Made by a program: the position numbers and the translations under genes
The notes under the pieces: model-generated
What the model was told of the DNA's origin: nothing
Databases searched by the model: none
What the model saw: the letters and a program-made list of their open reading frames with translations, nothing else
Source of the DNA: CAZYSK01 sp964649415
GTDB lineage: Bacteria > Chloroflexota > Anaerolineae > B4-G1
Assembly: GCA_964649415.1 (NCBI GenBank)
Contig: CAZYSK010000023.1
Coordinates: 10,972 to 74,971, forward strand
Reading direction: 5' to 3'
DNA: 64,000 bases
Shown here: positions 1 to 8,628 of the stretch, one piece after another
Position numbering within the stretch: the stretch's first letter is position 1
How the letters are laid out: every line of letters starts with the position of its first letter

Positions 1-936
1 CAACTCACCCCGGGAAAGGGCCGGCTTGAGAATGTTGGCTGCGTCCACCGCAGAGCCAGCTGATCCGGCACCGACGAGCATATGCACCTCGTCTATAAAC
101 AGGATGCTGTTGCTGTTCTTGAGCTCAGCGATCACTTTCTTGAGGCGTTCCTCGAACTGTCCCCGGTACATCGTTCCGGCGACGAGGGAGCCGACGTCCA
201 GTTGGAGCACGCGCTTGTCGAGCAGCGGCTCGGGCGTCTCGCCGGCGATGATGCGCTGGGCCAGGCCCTCGACGATGGCCGTCTTGCCCACACCCGGTTC
301 GCCGATGAGGGCCGGGTTGTTCTTCGTCCGGCGGGCCAGGATCTGAATCACGCGCTCAATCTCCTGCTGGCGGCCAATCACGGGATCGAGCTTGTCCTGC
401 TCCGCCAGCGCGGTCAGATCAGTGGCCAACTGATCCGTCAACGGGGTCTTGCCCGCCTTGCGCTTCCGCTTCCCGGCCACGACCGGCTGCTGCTGCAACA
501 CGCGATCGGTGAAGCGGACGACCTGGTCCCCCGTGACACCCAGGCGACCAAGCACCTCCAGGGCCGTGCCGTCGCCCTGACGCACGAGTCCCAGCAGGAT
601 ATGCTCCGTATCTATGCGGGAATCCCCCCGATCTCGGGCTTCGAATCCTGCCAACTCCAGCACCCGCTTGGTACGGGGAGTAAGATTGAGATCTGCGTCA
701 AACAACGGCGACCGCCGACGCTGCGTACTGAGTCGCTCGACCCAATGCTGGACGTCGCCCGATTGCAGTCCCAGTTCGCGCAGCACGCGGCTGGCGAGGC
801 CCTCCTTTTCGCGCAGGAGGCCCAGCAGAAGGTGCTCGGTGCCAATCTGCGCATGGTGCATGCGCTCGGCCTCTTGCTGGGCCAATTTGAGCGCCCGCCG
901 AGCCGTGTCTGTAAAATACCGCATCAGTTTATCCAT
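1..936 (-). CDS. clpC: ATP-dependent Clp protease ATPase ClpC, N-terminal part (cut by window edge)
   Basis: AAA+ unfoldase subunit that would feed substrates to ClpP. Reading down from the ATG at 936, the frame stays open to base 1 (312 codons). It starts MDKLMRYFTDTARRAL, followed by two Clp-N repeats (HAQIGTEHLLLGLL and SRIDTEHILLGLVRQG), a basic linker (GKRKRKAGKTPL) and the first AAA module: VIGRQQEIERVIQILARRTK, Walker A GEPGVGKTA and Walker B ILFIDEVHMLVGAG. The usual ClpC length is about 810-850 residues, so the second AAA domain lies outside the window. It is co-directional with the S1-domain gene upstream, 70 bases away. Family assignment is firm; ClpC rather than ClpA/ClpB rests on the N-domain style. 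Confidence 0.93.
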   Translation of the reverse strand, partial: MDKLMRYFTDTARRALKLAQQEAERMHHAQIGTEHLLLGLLREKEGLASRVLRELGLQSGDVQHWVERLSTQRRRSPLFDADLNLTPRTKRVLELAGFEARDRGDSRIDTEHILLGLVRQGDGTALEVLGRLGVTGDQVVRFTDRVLQQQPVVAGKRKRKAGKTPLTDQLATDLTALAEQDKLDPVIGRQQEIERVIQILARRTKNNPALIGEPGVGKTAIVEGLAQRIIAGETPEPLLDKRVLQLDVGSLVAGTMYRGQFEERLKKVIAELKNSNSILFIDEVHMLVGAGSAGSAVDAANILKPALSRGEL

Positions 937-1006
937 AATCCTAGCACTCAGCCGGTCTACACCACTCGCGGGAGCGATCAGACCTGCATATATCCCATCC
1001 CCCGCC

Positions 1007-2296
1007 CTACAACACCTCCCTACCTTTCGCCGACGACTCACCCAGGCCTGAGGCATCAGAAAACGCAATCGAGAGGGAACTCTCGGATTCCGGCTGTTGG
1101 GCAGCCAATGCCGCCTCCCAATCCTGCGCCATGTATTCCTCTGCGGAAGCTTGTTTGAGGCTTAGCGCGAGACGATGACGTGCCCCATCCACGCCGATCA
1201 CACGCAGCACAACGACCTCTCCAGAACTGACGATGTCGCTGGGGTGGGCCACAGGACCGTCGTCTAGCTCTGACACGTGAACCAGGCCTTCGATGGCCTC
1301 GTCACCCACAATGCTGGCAAACGCTCCCCACTTGGTGAGGCGTGTGATGGTTGCCTCGACCAACTGCCCCTCGTGGTACCGCTCTTCAACGGAGGACCAG
1401 GGATCGGCCTGCAGGCGCTTGAAGCTCAGCGCGATCCGCTCGCGCTCTCGATCCACTCCCAGTACGTAGACTTCGACCTCCTGGCCGACCTCAACGACCT
1501 CCCGGGGGTGTGAGACCCGTCTCCAGGAGAGTTCCGACAAGTGCACCAGTCCATCTATCCCACCCAGGTCCACGAACGCCCCGAAATCCACCAGATTGAT
1601 GACCCGGCCCCGGCGCACGTCTCCCTCAGTCAATTCGTTCAACAGCGTGGCGCGCTGTCTCTTCTGCCAGTCTCGCATGGCGGCCCGCTCGGAGAGGATC
1701 AGACGATTGCGCCTCTGGTCAACCTCAATGACCTTGAGGCGCAGAGTTTCACCGACCACGTCCGCCCACCGCTCCTCACCGCCCGTGCCGGACGCCGAGC
1801 GGCTCGCAGTGTGCGTGGAAGTCAACTGTGAACCGGGCACGAAACCGCGTACTCTGCCCACTTGCACAATCACGCCCCCTCGATTACAGCCCGTCACCTG
1901 TCTCTCAATGATTTCCTGACTCTCGAGCAGTCGCCGCGCCTCTTCCCAATCGCGCGCGGTCTGGGCACGGGATAGAGACAGGATGATATTCCCGTTGGCA
2001 TCCTCCGCGTTGAGGATGTAGACAAATACCTCGTCACCCGCGTGGATGGCATCGCGCTCCTCGCGCGACAGCCGCTCTAGATCACGTTCCGGGACGATGC
2101 CCTCGCACTTCGCCCCGACGTCCACGATGATCTCGTTGGAACCGCTACGGACCACGGTTCCACGGACCACCTGTCCCCGCTCGACACAATAGCTGGAGAG
2201 GTAATGCTCCAACATCTCCGCCATTGAATTGCTCCCTTGCTCCATAGAAGAGCCCAGCGTCTCTCCCTCGGCAGACATGATCCGTTCAGCAGGCAT
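1007..2296 (-). CDS. rpsA: S1-domain RNA-binding protein, ribosomal protein S1-like
   Basis: 429 residues from an ATG at 2296, chosen because AGGAGGGTGAAGAG lies just upstream; a longer open frame exists but would run through the promoter. Four S1 OB-fold repeats are visible: about residues 40-105 (RGTVVRSGSNEIIVDVGAK), 125-190 (QVTGCNRGGVIVQVGRVRG), 215-290 (RGRVINLVDFGAFVDLGG) and 300-375 (EATITRLTKWGAFASI). Four repeats match the short S1 proteins of many non-proteobacteria, which are thought to help mRNA binding at the 30S subunit. The acidic, Ser-rich tail has no recognised domain. It could also be a general S1-type RNA-binding protein, but the repeat number and size favour S1. Confidence 0.85.
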   Translation of the reverse strand: MPAERIMSAEGETLGSSMEQGSNSMAEMLEHYLSSYCVERGQVVRGTVVRSGSNEIIVDVGAKCEGIVPERDLERLSREERDAIHAGDEVFVYILNAEDANGNIILSLSRAQTARDWEEARRLLESQEIIERQVTGCNRGGVIVQVGRVRGFVPGSQLTSTHTASRSASGTGGEERWADVVGETLRLKVIEVDQRRNRLILSERAAMRDWQKRQRATLLNELTEGDVRRGRVINLVDFGAFVDLGGIDGLVHLSELSWRRVSHPREVVEVGQEVEVYVLGVDRERERIALSFKRLQADPWSSVEERYHEGQLVEATITRLTKWGAFASIVGDEAIEGLVHVSELDDGPVAHPSDIVSSGEVVVLRVIGVDGARHRLALSLKQASAEEYMAQDWEAALAAQQPESESSLSIAFSDASGLGESSAKGREVL

Positions 2297-2326
2297 CTCT
2301 TCACCCTCCTGGCGCGGTGTAGTACC

Positions 2327-2355
2327 ATTATAGAGTGTTTGGCGATAAACCGCAA
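2327..2355 (-). promoter_or_regulatory. Sigma-70-type promoter for the S1-domain gene
   Basis: Read on the minus strand, TTGCGG (2350-2355) and TATAAT (2327-2332) are separated by exactly 17 bases. The predicted start of transcription is about 25 bases before the ribosome-binding site of the S1 gene. Confidence 0.75.
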
Positions 2356-2457
2356 GCGCACCCCAGGTTGAAGACAACCACGCTGGAGATGGACTTGTCA
2401 GCCATGGCTGCATCGTGTAGAATGGCGGAAACCTGCCGATGGAGGCTGCGGACCACA

Positions 2458-3030
2458 ATGGAGACACTCAAAAAGCGTATCCTGGCTGAAGGCAAGAATC
2501 TGGGCCGAGGCATCCTCAAGGTGGATAGCTTCATCAACCACCAGATAGACACGCATCTGATGTTCGAAGCCGGGCGGGAGTTGGCCCGCCAGTTCGCCGA
2601 TGCTGGCGTGACCAAGGTCATGACGGCCGAGATATCCGGCATCGCTCCGGCGCTGGCCACGGCGCACGCGCTGAACGTGCCCGTCATCTACGCCCGCAAG
2701 ATCCGGCCCGTCACGATGACAGGCCCGGTCTTCGTCGAGGTCGCACCCTCGCACACCAAAGGAAGCGACGTGTTCCTCATGGTCTCGGCAGAGTTTCTGA
2801 GGCCAGACGACCGCGTACTCGTGGTGGACGACTTCCTGGCCTCTGGCGCGACGATTGAGGCCTTGGTGCGCCTGGTCGAGCACGCCAGCGCGACCCTGGT
2901 CGGCATCGGGACCGTCATCGAGAAGCGCTTCGAAGGCGGGCGCGAGAGCCTGGCCTATCTCGACGTGCCCATCGTGTCGCTCGCCGTCATCTCCGACATG
3001 GCTGACAAGCGTATCGTGCTGGAAGAGTGA
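2458..3030 (+). CDS. xpt: Xanthine phosphoribosyltransferase
   Basis: 190 residues, the usual length for Xpt (about 190-195). The ATG at 2458 starts METLKKRILAEG, as in Xpt proteins, with GGAGG at 2441-2445. It transfers the ribosyl phosphate of PRPP to xanthine to give XMP. The PRPP-binding loop is VLVVDDFLASGAT (about residues 122-134), and FINHQIDT near residue 27 is typical of Xpt. The stop overlaps the GTG of guaA (GTGA), so XMP production and XMP amination are translationally coupled: purine salvage to GMP. No purine riboswitch is recognisable in the 160 bases upstream. Confidence 0.93.
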   Translation: METLKKRILAEGKNLGRGILKVDSFINHQIDTHLMFEAGRELARQFADAGVTKVMTAEISGIAPALATAHALNVPVIYARKIRPVTMTGPVFVEVAPSHTKGSDVFLMVSAEFLRPDDRVLVVDDFLASGATIEALVRLVEHASATLVGIGTVIEKRFEGGRESLAYLDVPIVSLAVISDMADKRIVLEE

Positions 3031-4607
3031 GTGAACCCGTGGCACAATCCACCATCGCTATCCTCGACTTTGGCTCGCAGTACACGCAACTGATCGCCCG
3101 GCGCGTGCGGGAGGCCCACGTCTACTGCGAGCTATTCCTCTGGGATGCCCCTCCCGAGAGCGTCTTGGCGTTGAAGCCGCGCGGTTTCATCCTCTCCGGC
3201 GGCCCCGCCAGCGTATACGCCGCCGGGGCACCCCGGCTGCCCGATTACGTGCTGGCCCAAGGTGTTCCGGTACTGGGCATCTGCTATGGGATGCACGCGC
3301 TCGTCGAGCGCCTGGGCGGGCAAGTGGCGCCCGCAGGGAAGAGAGAATACGGGCCTGCCCAGGTGGACGTGATCGGCCCCGACAACCCGCTGCTAGTCGA
3401 CCAATCTACCAATTTACCCCCGAGCAATTTACCATTGAACGTCTGGATGTCCCACGGCGACCGCATCGACGAACTGCCCCCCGGCTTCCACGTGCTGGCC
3501 CAGAGTGCCAACTCCCCCGTGGCGGCGATGGGCGACCCAGGCCGCCGCCTCTACGGGCTCCAGTTCCATCCCGAGGTCGCGCACACCGTCCAGGGCGCCG
3601 AGATCCTGCGCCGCTTCGCCGTCGAGGTATGCGGTTGCAGGCCCGACTGGACGCCGGCGACCTTCGTCGAGCAATCCGTGGCGGCCATCCGTGCCCAGGT
3701 GGGGACAGAGCGCGTGGTGTGCGGGCTCAGCGGCGGCGTGGACTCCGCCGTGACCGCCACGCTCGTACACCGCGCCGTGGAGCAGCAACTGACGTGCATA
3801 TTCGTCAACACGGGCCTGCTGCGGCGCGGCGAGCCGGCCCAGGTCACGCGCACCTTCCGGGAAAGCCTTGGCATGCGGCTGGTGACGGTGGACGCGACCG
3901 ACGAATTCCTCGCCGCGCTCGAAGGCGTGACCGACCCCGAGAAGAAGCGGCGCATCATCGGCGAACGGTTCATCCGCGTGTTTGAGCGAGAGGCCAGCAA
4001 GCTGGGGGAAGCGCGTTTCCTGGCCCAGGGCACACTCTACCCCGACGTGATCGAGAGCCGCAGGCCCGAGCAGCGGGCAGCGGCGCGCATCAAGACCCAC
4101 CACAACGTGGGAGGATTGCCCGACGACATGCGCTTCGAACTGGTCGAGCCGCTGAGCTACCTCTTCAAGGACGAGACGCGAGCGGTCGGGGAGTTGCTGG
4201 GCTTGCCGGGCAAGATCGTGTGGCGGCAGCCATTCCCCGGGCCCGGGCTCGCGGTGCGCATCATCGGCGCGATTACGCGGGAGCGGCTAGAGACGCTGCG
4301 CGCTTCCGACGCCATCCTGCTGGAGGAACTGGAAGCCAGGGACCTGCTGCGCGAGGCGACGCAGCAGGTGTTCGCCGTCCTGCTGCCGGTGCGGAGCGTG
4401 GGCGTGATGGGCGACCACCGCACATACCAGCACGTGATCGCCATCCGTGCCGTGACGACAGAGGATTTCATGACCGCCGACTGGGCCCGACTGGATCACG
4501 ACCTGCTGGCTCAAATCAGCAACCGCATCGTCAACGAGGTGCCCGGCGTCAACAGGGTGGTGTACGACATCACGTCCAAACCGCCAGCGACGATCGAGTG
4601 GGAATAG
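3027..4607 (+). CDS. guaA: GMP synthase (glutamine-hydrolysing)
   Basis: 526 residues from GTG at 3027, overlapping the xpt stop; a second in-frame GTG at 3039 is an alternative. It converts XMP, ATP and glutamine to GMP. The N-terminal class I amidotransferase domain has the nucleophile in LGICYGMHAL and the His/Glu pair in LQFHPEVAHT. The ATP-pyrophosphatase domain has GLSGGVDSAV (about residue 235), and the C-terminal dimerisation domain carries PFPGPGLAVRIIG and ends KPPATIEWE. An odd insert (about residues 124-138, DQSTNLPPSNLPL) sits before WMSHGDR. It is encoded by a short ACCAATCT-type repeat that recurs in the next gene and does not shift the frame. Confidence 0.96.
   Translation: MSEPVAQSTIAILDFGSQYTQLIARRVREAHVYCELFLWDAPPESVLALKPRGFILSGGPASVYAAGAPRLPDYVLAQGVPVLGICYGMHALVERLGGQVAPAGKREYGPAQVDVIGPDNPLLVDQSTNLPPSNLPLNVWMSHGDRIDELPPGFHVLAQSANSPVAAMGDPGRRLYGLQFHPEVAHTVQGAEILRRFAVEVCGCRPDWTPATFVEQSVAAIRAQVGTERVVCGLSGGVDSAVTATLVHRAVEQQLTCIFVNTGLLRRGEPAQVTRTFRESLGMRLVTVDATDEFLAALEGVTDPEKKRRIIGERFIRVFEREASKLGEARFLAQGTLYPDVIESRRPEQRAAARIKTHHNVGGLPDDMRFELVEPLSYLFKDETRAVGELLGLPGKIVWRQPFPGPGLAVRIIGAITRERLETLRASDAILLEELEARDLLREATQQVFAVLLPVRSVGVMGDHRTYQHVIAIRAVTTEDFMTADWARLDHDLLAQISNRIVNEVPGVNRVVYDITSKPPATIEWE
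3397..3436. repeat. Heptamer-like short repeat inside guaA
   Basis: The 17 bases 3397-3413 (TCGACCAATCTACCAAT) recur exactly at 4928-4944 in the next gene but in another reading frame (VDQSTN here, RPIYQSTN there). The degenerate continuation to about 3436 has further ACCAAT/AATTTACC units. Confidence 0.8.
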
Positions 4608-4628
4608 GGGCCTCAGGAGAACCATGCC

Positions 4629-5723
4629 ATGGATGACCGACCGTCTGCCCGACCGTCCGCGGTCGACGTCGGCCGCATCCGCGATGTCCTACCGTCTGCG
4701 GTCGGCCACATCCGCGATGTACCTTTCCGCGAGATCGGCTACGTGTTTCGCCGCGCCTGGGAGATCACGTGGCAGCACAGGGCACTGTGGTTGTTTGGCT
4801 TCCTGGCACAGATCGGGGCGGTAGCCAGACACATCGTCGTCTTCAGTGGCAGCCGGTGGAATCAGTTCTCACATGGCCTGCTGCCGTTTAGCTTCAACGG
4901 ATTGGAACAATCCGCACGCACCACCACTCGACCAATCTACCAATCCACCAATGTACCATCTGCCATCTTGATAGTAGCCCTGGTGTTCCTGTTTATTGCC
5001 GTCGGCCTCACACTGGCGTCGCTGAGCGCGCTGGGCCGGGCCAGTATGGTGGACCAGGTGCAGGCAGCGGAGTCGCGGGGGAAGGTGGTTCTGCAGGCAG
5101 GCTGGCGGGCGGGCAAGCGCCATTTGTGGCCGGTCTTCTTCATTCGCCTCCTGCTTGGGCTTCCGGTAGCCTTGGCGGTGCTGGGCGGGACGATGCCGTT
5201 CATCGGCACGTCGTTTCTGACCGCCTGGGCAAATCGCCCCGAAATCGTGATACCCGGCGTGCTCGCCGCCGCGCTGGCCTCCCTCACCTGTCTGCTGCCC
5301 AGCCTCTGCCTGGCGGTGGTGATCGCCATCCCGCTCGGCGTGCTCCAGAGGTTGGCCGTACGGGCCTGCGTACTGGAGGGGCACGACGTGCGCGAGAGCA
5401 TCGCACGCGCCTGGACGCTGCTGCGGGAGCACGTAGGGCTACTGGCTCTGCTGTGGCTGATCCTCTTGGGCGCCCGTTTCGGCTTGACGATTGTGCTCGG
5501 CCTGCCACTGGTCTTGGCGGCAGCCGCGCTGGTGACGATCACGCCGTTGACTGCCCTCATCTCACCGCTGCTGCCCATCGCGCTGACGGCGGCCATCGGG
5601 CTCGCGGTCTGGCTGGCAGGTGCGGCGGTCAACGGCGTGGTGGAAACTTTCTTCTCGACTTGCTGGACGCTGGCCTACCGGGAATTGGCCGAGTTGGGGC
5701 TGACCGGGGAGGAGCCGGCGTAG
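4629..5723 (+). CDS. Multi-pass membrane protein of unknown function
   Basis: 364 residues, ATG at 4629 with AGGAGA 8 bases upstream and 21 bases after the guaA stop. It is not assigned to a named family. The first 38 residues (MDDRPSARPSAVDVGRIRD and on) come from a palindromic CCGACCGTCTGCGGTCGG-type repeat and probably are not structural. The body then begins FREIGYVFRRAWEITW with a short amphipathic stretch and about six hydrophobic segments (near residues 57-77, 110-133, 172-200, 215-245, 275-300 and 305-335). This arrangement resembles uncharacterised Chloroflexota membrane proteins with tandem helical bundles. A second repeat-derived insert (RPIYQSTNVPS, about residue 100) lies in the loop before a membrane segment. 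Confidence 0.7.
   Translation: MDDRPSARPSAVDVGRIRDVLPSAVGHIRDVPFREIGYVFRRAWEITWQHRALWLFGFLAQIGAVARHIVVFSGSRWNQFSHGLLPFSFNGLEQSARTTTRPIYQSTNVPSAILIVALVFLFIAVGLTLASLSALGRASMVDQVQAAESRGKVVLQAGWRAGKRHLWPVFFIRLLLGLPVALAVLGGTMPFIGTSFLTAWANRPEIVIPGVLAAALASLTCLLPSLCLAVVIAIPLGVLQRLAVRACVLEGHDVRESIARAWTLLREHVGLLALLWLILLGARFGLTIVLGLPLVLAAAALVTITPLTALISPLLPIALTAAIGLAVWLAGAAVNGVVETFFSTCWTLAYRELAELGLTGEEPA
4928..4959. repeat. Second copy of the ACCAATCT repeat
   Basis: Shares 17 exact bases (4928-4944) with 3397-3413 in guaA and continues with two more ACCAAT-type units. It lies in a loop-coding part of the membrane protein gene. Confidence 0.75.
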
Positions 5724-5755
5724 AATTCGGAGTTTTCGGAAAAACTCCGAATTCT
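5722..5755 (+). terminator. Hairpin overlapping the stop codon of the membrane protein gene
   Basis: A 15-bp perfect stem (5722-5736 with 5741-5755) with loop CGGA. The TAG stop (5721-5723) is in the left arm. The right arm is not followed by a T-run, so it may be a repeat element acting as transcript end rather than a classic terminator. A single degenerate GGCGCCATTCCGAT unit follows at about 5760-5785. Confidence 0.55.
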
Positions 5756-5859
5756 GAGAGAGGCGCCATTCCGATAGCGCGCCTCCTGAGCACCCAGGTT
5801 TTTTCTCCAGCCCCAGCGGGTCTCACCCGTGCCAGGCACACGTCGTTTCCCATCTTCTG

Positions 5860-5888
5860 TTGCACCAGTGCGAATAACACAGTATAAT
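5860..5888 (+). promoter_or_regulatory. Promoter for the PP2C-like protein gene
   Basis: TTGCAC (5860-5865), 17-base spacer, TATAAT (5883-5888). The start codon at 5906 is only about 12 bases beyond the predicted transcription start, just enough for the GGAGGAG ribosome-binding site. Confidence 0.7.
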
Positions 5889-5905
5889 ATCGACTGGAGG
5901 AGACG

Positions 5906-8494
5906 ATGTCCGATCTACAATCCGTCGCCCATCAGGTCGAGCCCATCGTGGGGATGCTGCGCGTCGCCGGTGGCGCCCGCCTGGCAGACGCCGCACCCTA
6001 CGCGGTGAGCCTCACCCCGCCACCGCAGGTCCCGCGCAGCAGGGAAGGTGAGCGTCTATTCCTGGTGCAACACCTGGCCGGGCCAGCCCCCACACATCTC
6101 TACCGAGAGATACGGGAAGTGACGGCGCAGACCTATTGGTCCGCCACAGGCAGCATCACGGCCGCGCTGCGCCACGCAGCGGCCGCGGCCAACCGGCACC
6201 TGTTCCACGCCAACTTGCATACGCTTCCCTCAGACCGGTGCCAGGGCCACGTCGCCTGCGCCGTGCTGCGGGGCGAGGATCTCTTCTTCCTCCACACCGG
6301 CCTCGCCCGGACCTGCGTTCTGCACAGCGATCGCCCGCTTCGGTCCGCGTCCCGCCGCAGTGGACTGGGCCGCCCCGCTTCCCTCTACCTGGAGTGCTTG
6401 GGCCATGACGAGAAACTGGCCCCCTTGGGTATCGGCCAACTGGCCGACGCCCGCCTTTATCACGCCTTCATCAACCCGGGCGACACGCTTCTGATGGCAT
6501 CGCCGGGGCTGGTGCAGCATGCGGGCGAGGAGGCCATCGCCCGCGTATTGCCGCGACCCGAGCTACACGATGCACTGGCGGGTCTGGAGCAGGTTGGGGG
6601 CGAAACCGACTTCACAGCCCTGCTGGCGCGCTGGACCCTGCAGCCTATGGACCACCCCGACCGCCGTCATTCCGATGGCGCACCATCATCTCTGCAAAGG
6701 CGCCATTCCGATGGCGCACCATCATCTCTGCAAAGGCGCCATTCCGATGGCGCGCGGTCGGCACCGTCCGCCCGATCGTCCGCGGTCGACGTCGACGTCG
6801 ACCGCACCCCTGCCGGCATCACGGGATCATCCGTTCGCAGTAAGGCACGTAGGTCCGCCGGAGTGCCGTTCCGTTCGTCGGATGTCCCCGACCGCCGCCA
6901 TTCCGATGACGCACCATCATCTCTGCAACGCCGCCATTCCGATGGCGCACCATCATCTCTGCAACGCCGCCATTCCGATGGCGCGCGATCGGCACCATCC
7001 GCCCGACCGTCCGCGGTCGACGTCGATGTCGGCAGCGTCCCCGCCCGGCGCCGACGGACCCCTCTGCAACGGAGTGTCGCCGTCAAGAGGAGCTTGGGGC
7101 AGGCCATCCGCTCTGCGGGGCAGGGGATTGCCGCCGCCGGCGCAGGAGTGCTCGGCGGAGTGGGCACACTGTTTCGGCGCATGCTCCCCGGTCCGGAGCG
7201 GGAGGCGCGTCGCCGGAAGTCCCGTCGTCGCCCTCCGCCCGAGGAGAACCCCACGGTGATGATAGCCATCGCTGTAGGGATCCCGGTCGTGGTAGCCCTT
7301 ATCGTGGCGCTGGCCTACTTCTCACCCAGCATAAGGGACGTACATTCCCAGCGGTGGCCACCAGCGCCAGAGACCTCGCGCTTCATCCAGCAGGCAGAAC
7401 AAGAGATCACCCTCGCGCAGGCTGCTGGGGGCTTCTCAGAAGAGGCACGCCCCCATTGGGAGGCAGCGCGCGACTACGCCAGCAGCGCCGTTGAACGGCG
7501 GGCGGAGGATCCGGTGGCTCTGGCACTGCAGGCCCAGGCACAAGCTGCGCTCGACTTCCTCGACGGCATCTTGCGCCTACAGCCGGTCCATCTGTGGGAC
7601 TTCGGCCCAAGCGTCAGCGAACGCACGTCCAATGTTCGCCCGCGCCAGTTAATCGTCCACGGACAGTTGATCCTCGTCCTGGATACGGCACAAGGGTGGC
7701 TGGCTCAATTGACACTCAACGCCAGCCGGGATGGCGTGAGCGAACAAGGGGACGCGCCTATCTTGCTTCGGACCGGCCAGCAGATCGGAGCGGACACGGA
7801 TACCGAGTCGGCCGCGTCAGTCGCAGCAGTGGGGAGCCTAGTCGATCTCGCCTGGGTCAACGCGGGAGGCGAGCGGCAGACGAGCGGCCCCGTGGTCCTC
7901 GAAGAGGGCGGCGCACTAGTCAGCTACGATCCAGCCTGGGTGGGAGAAGCGGGGAGCCCTCGAATCACGCGTTCTCTTCTGGGGACACCTCCCACCGGCA
8001 CACCCATCGGGATGGCCTCTTACGGGGGCAGACTCTACATCCTGGACGCCGATGCGAATCAATTGTGGCGCTACGAACCCCGAGGCGACGTCTACCCCGA
8101 ACAGCCAGACCGCTACTTCGTCACGCCTCCGCCCAAACCGCTGGAGAGCGCGCTGGACGTGGCGATAGACGGCAGCATCTACATCCTATACAGAGACGGT
8201 ACAATCCTCAAGTTCCTGGGCCGCGAGCTTCAACCGTTTGACGCGGGCGGGCTCTTCGACAGTGAGAGCCAGGTTGCCACACTCGCCGTAGATGCAGACA
8301 GCGGCAGCGGGGCCGTGTACGTGGCCGACCCAGGCCACGGGTGCGTGCTGGCCTTGGAGCCCGACGGGACGTTGCGAGCACGTTTCTGCGCAAGCGAAGC
8401 ATTCAGCGCGGTTGAGGCACTGGCCGTAGACGAGGCGGCGCGGCAGCTGTTCGTCATCAGCAGCGGTCATCTATATGCGGCATCGCTACCCTGA
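5906..8494 (+). CDS. Degenerate PP2C-like / beta-propeller membrane protein with repeat-derived linker
   Basis: 862 residues, ATG at 5906 after GGAGGAG. Residues about 30-235 resemble the second half of a PPM/PP2C phosphatase fold (HVACAVLRGEDLFFLHTGLA), but the N-terminal metal-binding Asp motifs are not visible, so catalysis is doubtful. Residues about 250-385 are low-complexity sequence made of two palindromic repeat arrays translated as RRHSDGAPSSLQ units. One membrane helix follows near 450-473 (VMIAIAVGIPVVVALIVALA). The remainder (about 475-862) is probably extracytoplasmic: a helical segment, then repeated blade-like units (LYILDADANQLWRY, GAVYVADPGHGCVLAL) as in NHL-type propellers. 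It precedes an LCP protein gene, so a cell-envelope role is possible. The fold calls are by eye. Confidence 0.6.
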   Translation: MSDLQSVAHQVEPIVGMLRVAGGARLADAAPYAVSLTPPPQVPRSREGERLFLVQHLAGPAPTHLYREIREVTAQTYWSATGSITAALRHAAAAANRHLFHANLHTLPSDRCQGHVACAVLRGEDLFFLHTGLARTCVLHSDRPLRSASRRSGLGRPASLYLECLGHDEKLAPLGIGQLADARLYHAFINPGDTLLMASPGLVQHAGEEAIARVLPRPELHDALAGLEQVGGETDFTALLARWTLQPMDHPDRRHSDGAPSSLQRRHSDGAPSSLQRRHSDGARSAPSARSSAVDVDVDRTPAGITGSSVRSKARRSAGVPFRSSDVPDRRHSDDAPSSLQRRHSDGAPSSLQRRHSDGARSAPSARPSAVDVDVGSVPARRRRTPLQRSVAVKRSLGQAIRSAGQGIAAAGAGVLGGVGTLFRRMLPGPEREARRRKSRRRPPPEENPTVMIAIAVGIPVVVALIVALAYFSPSIRDVHSQRWPPAPETSRFIQQAEQEITLAQAAGGFSEEARPHWEAARDYASSAVERRAEDPVALALQAQAQAALDFLDGILRLQPVHLWDFGPSVSERTSNVRPRQLIVHGQLILVLDTAQGWLAQLTLNASRDGVSEQGDAPILLRTGQQIGADTDTESAASVAAVGSLVDLAWVNAGGERQTSGPVVLEEGGALVSYDPAWVGEAGSPRITRSLLGTPPTGTPIGMASYGGRLYILDADANQLWRYEPRGDVYPEQPDRYFVTPPPKPLESALDVAIDGSIYILYRDGTILKFLGRELQPFDAGGLFDSESQVATLAVDADSGSGAVYVADPGHGCVLALEPDGTLRARFCASEAFSAVEALAVDEAARQLFVISSGHLYAASLP
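6655..6800. repeat. Composite palindromic repeat, copy 1 (inside CDS, three inner units)
   Basis: Outer arms CCCCGACCG (6655-6663) and GCGGTCGG flank three 36-bp tandem units of the GGCGCCATTCCGATGGCGCA type; each unit is itself a small hairpin. It is followed by a CGTCCGCGGTCGACG palindrome. The 36-bp length keeps the host frame open as a 12-residue repeat. Confidence 0.85.
6886..7040. repeat. Composite palindromic repeat, copy 2 (inside CDS, three inner units)
   Basis: Same design as the copy at 6655: CCCCGACCG outer arm, three inner units (variant spacer CTCTGCAACGCC), CGATCGG outer arm, then a GTCCGCGGTCGACGTCGATG segment. Between the two copies (about 6840-6884) lies another repeat, AAGGCACGTAGGTCCGCCGG, also found at 30903-30922. 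Confidence 0.85.
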
Positions 8495-8506
8495 TCTATG
8501 CTAATA

Positions 8507-8515
8507 TGATATAAT
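8507..8515 (+). promoter_or_regulatory. Extended -10 promoter for the LCP gene
   Basis: TGA followed directly by TATAAT (8510-8515), an extended -10 element, with no convincing -35. It lies 16 bases after the upstream stop and about 114 bases before the LCP start. Confidence 0.5.
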
Positions 8516-8539
8516 CGGCACGTTCAATATCCGTGCAAA

Positions 8540-8560
8540 GGCGCCATTCCGATGGCGCGC
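8540..8560. repeat. Single palindromic repeat unit in the LCP leader
   Basis: One GGCGCCATTCCGATGGCGC hairpin unit of the family that forms arrays elsewhere in the window. Here it would lie in the 5' untranslated region of the LCP gene. A second imperfect hairpin follows (CCGCCTGTGTG to CAGGCGG). Confidence 0.75.
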
Positions 8561-8628
8561 AATCACAACTCTATCGCCGCCTGTGTGCCCTTTGACAGCA
8601 GGCGGTGCTCTTGTCGGGAGGACAGTAA

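Noticed and set aside
2297..2457. Purine riboswitch before xpt
   Set aside because: No purine aptamer core or paired loops could be found in the interval; it contains the divergent promoter of the S1 gene.
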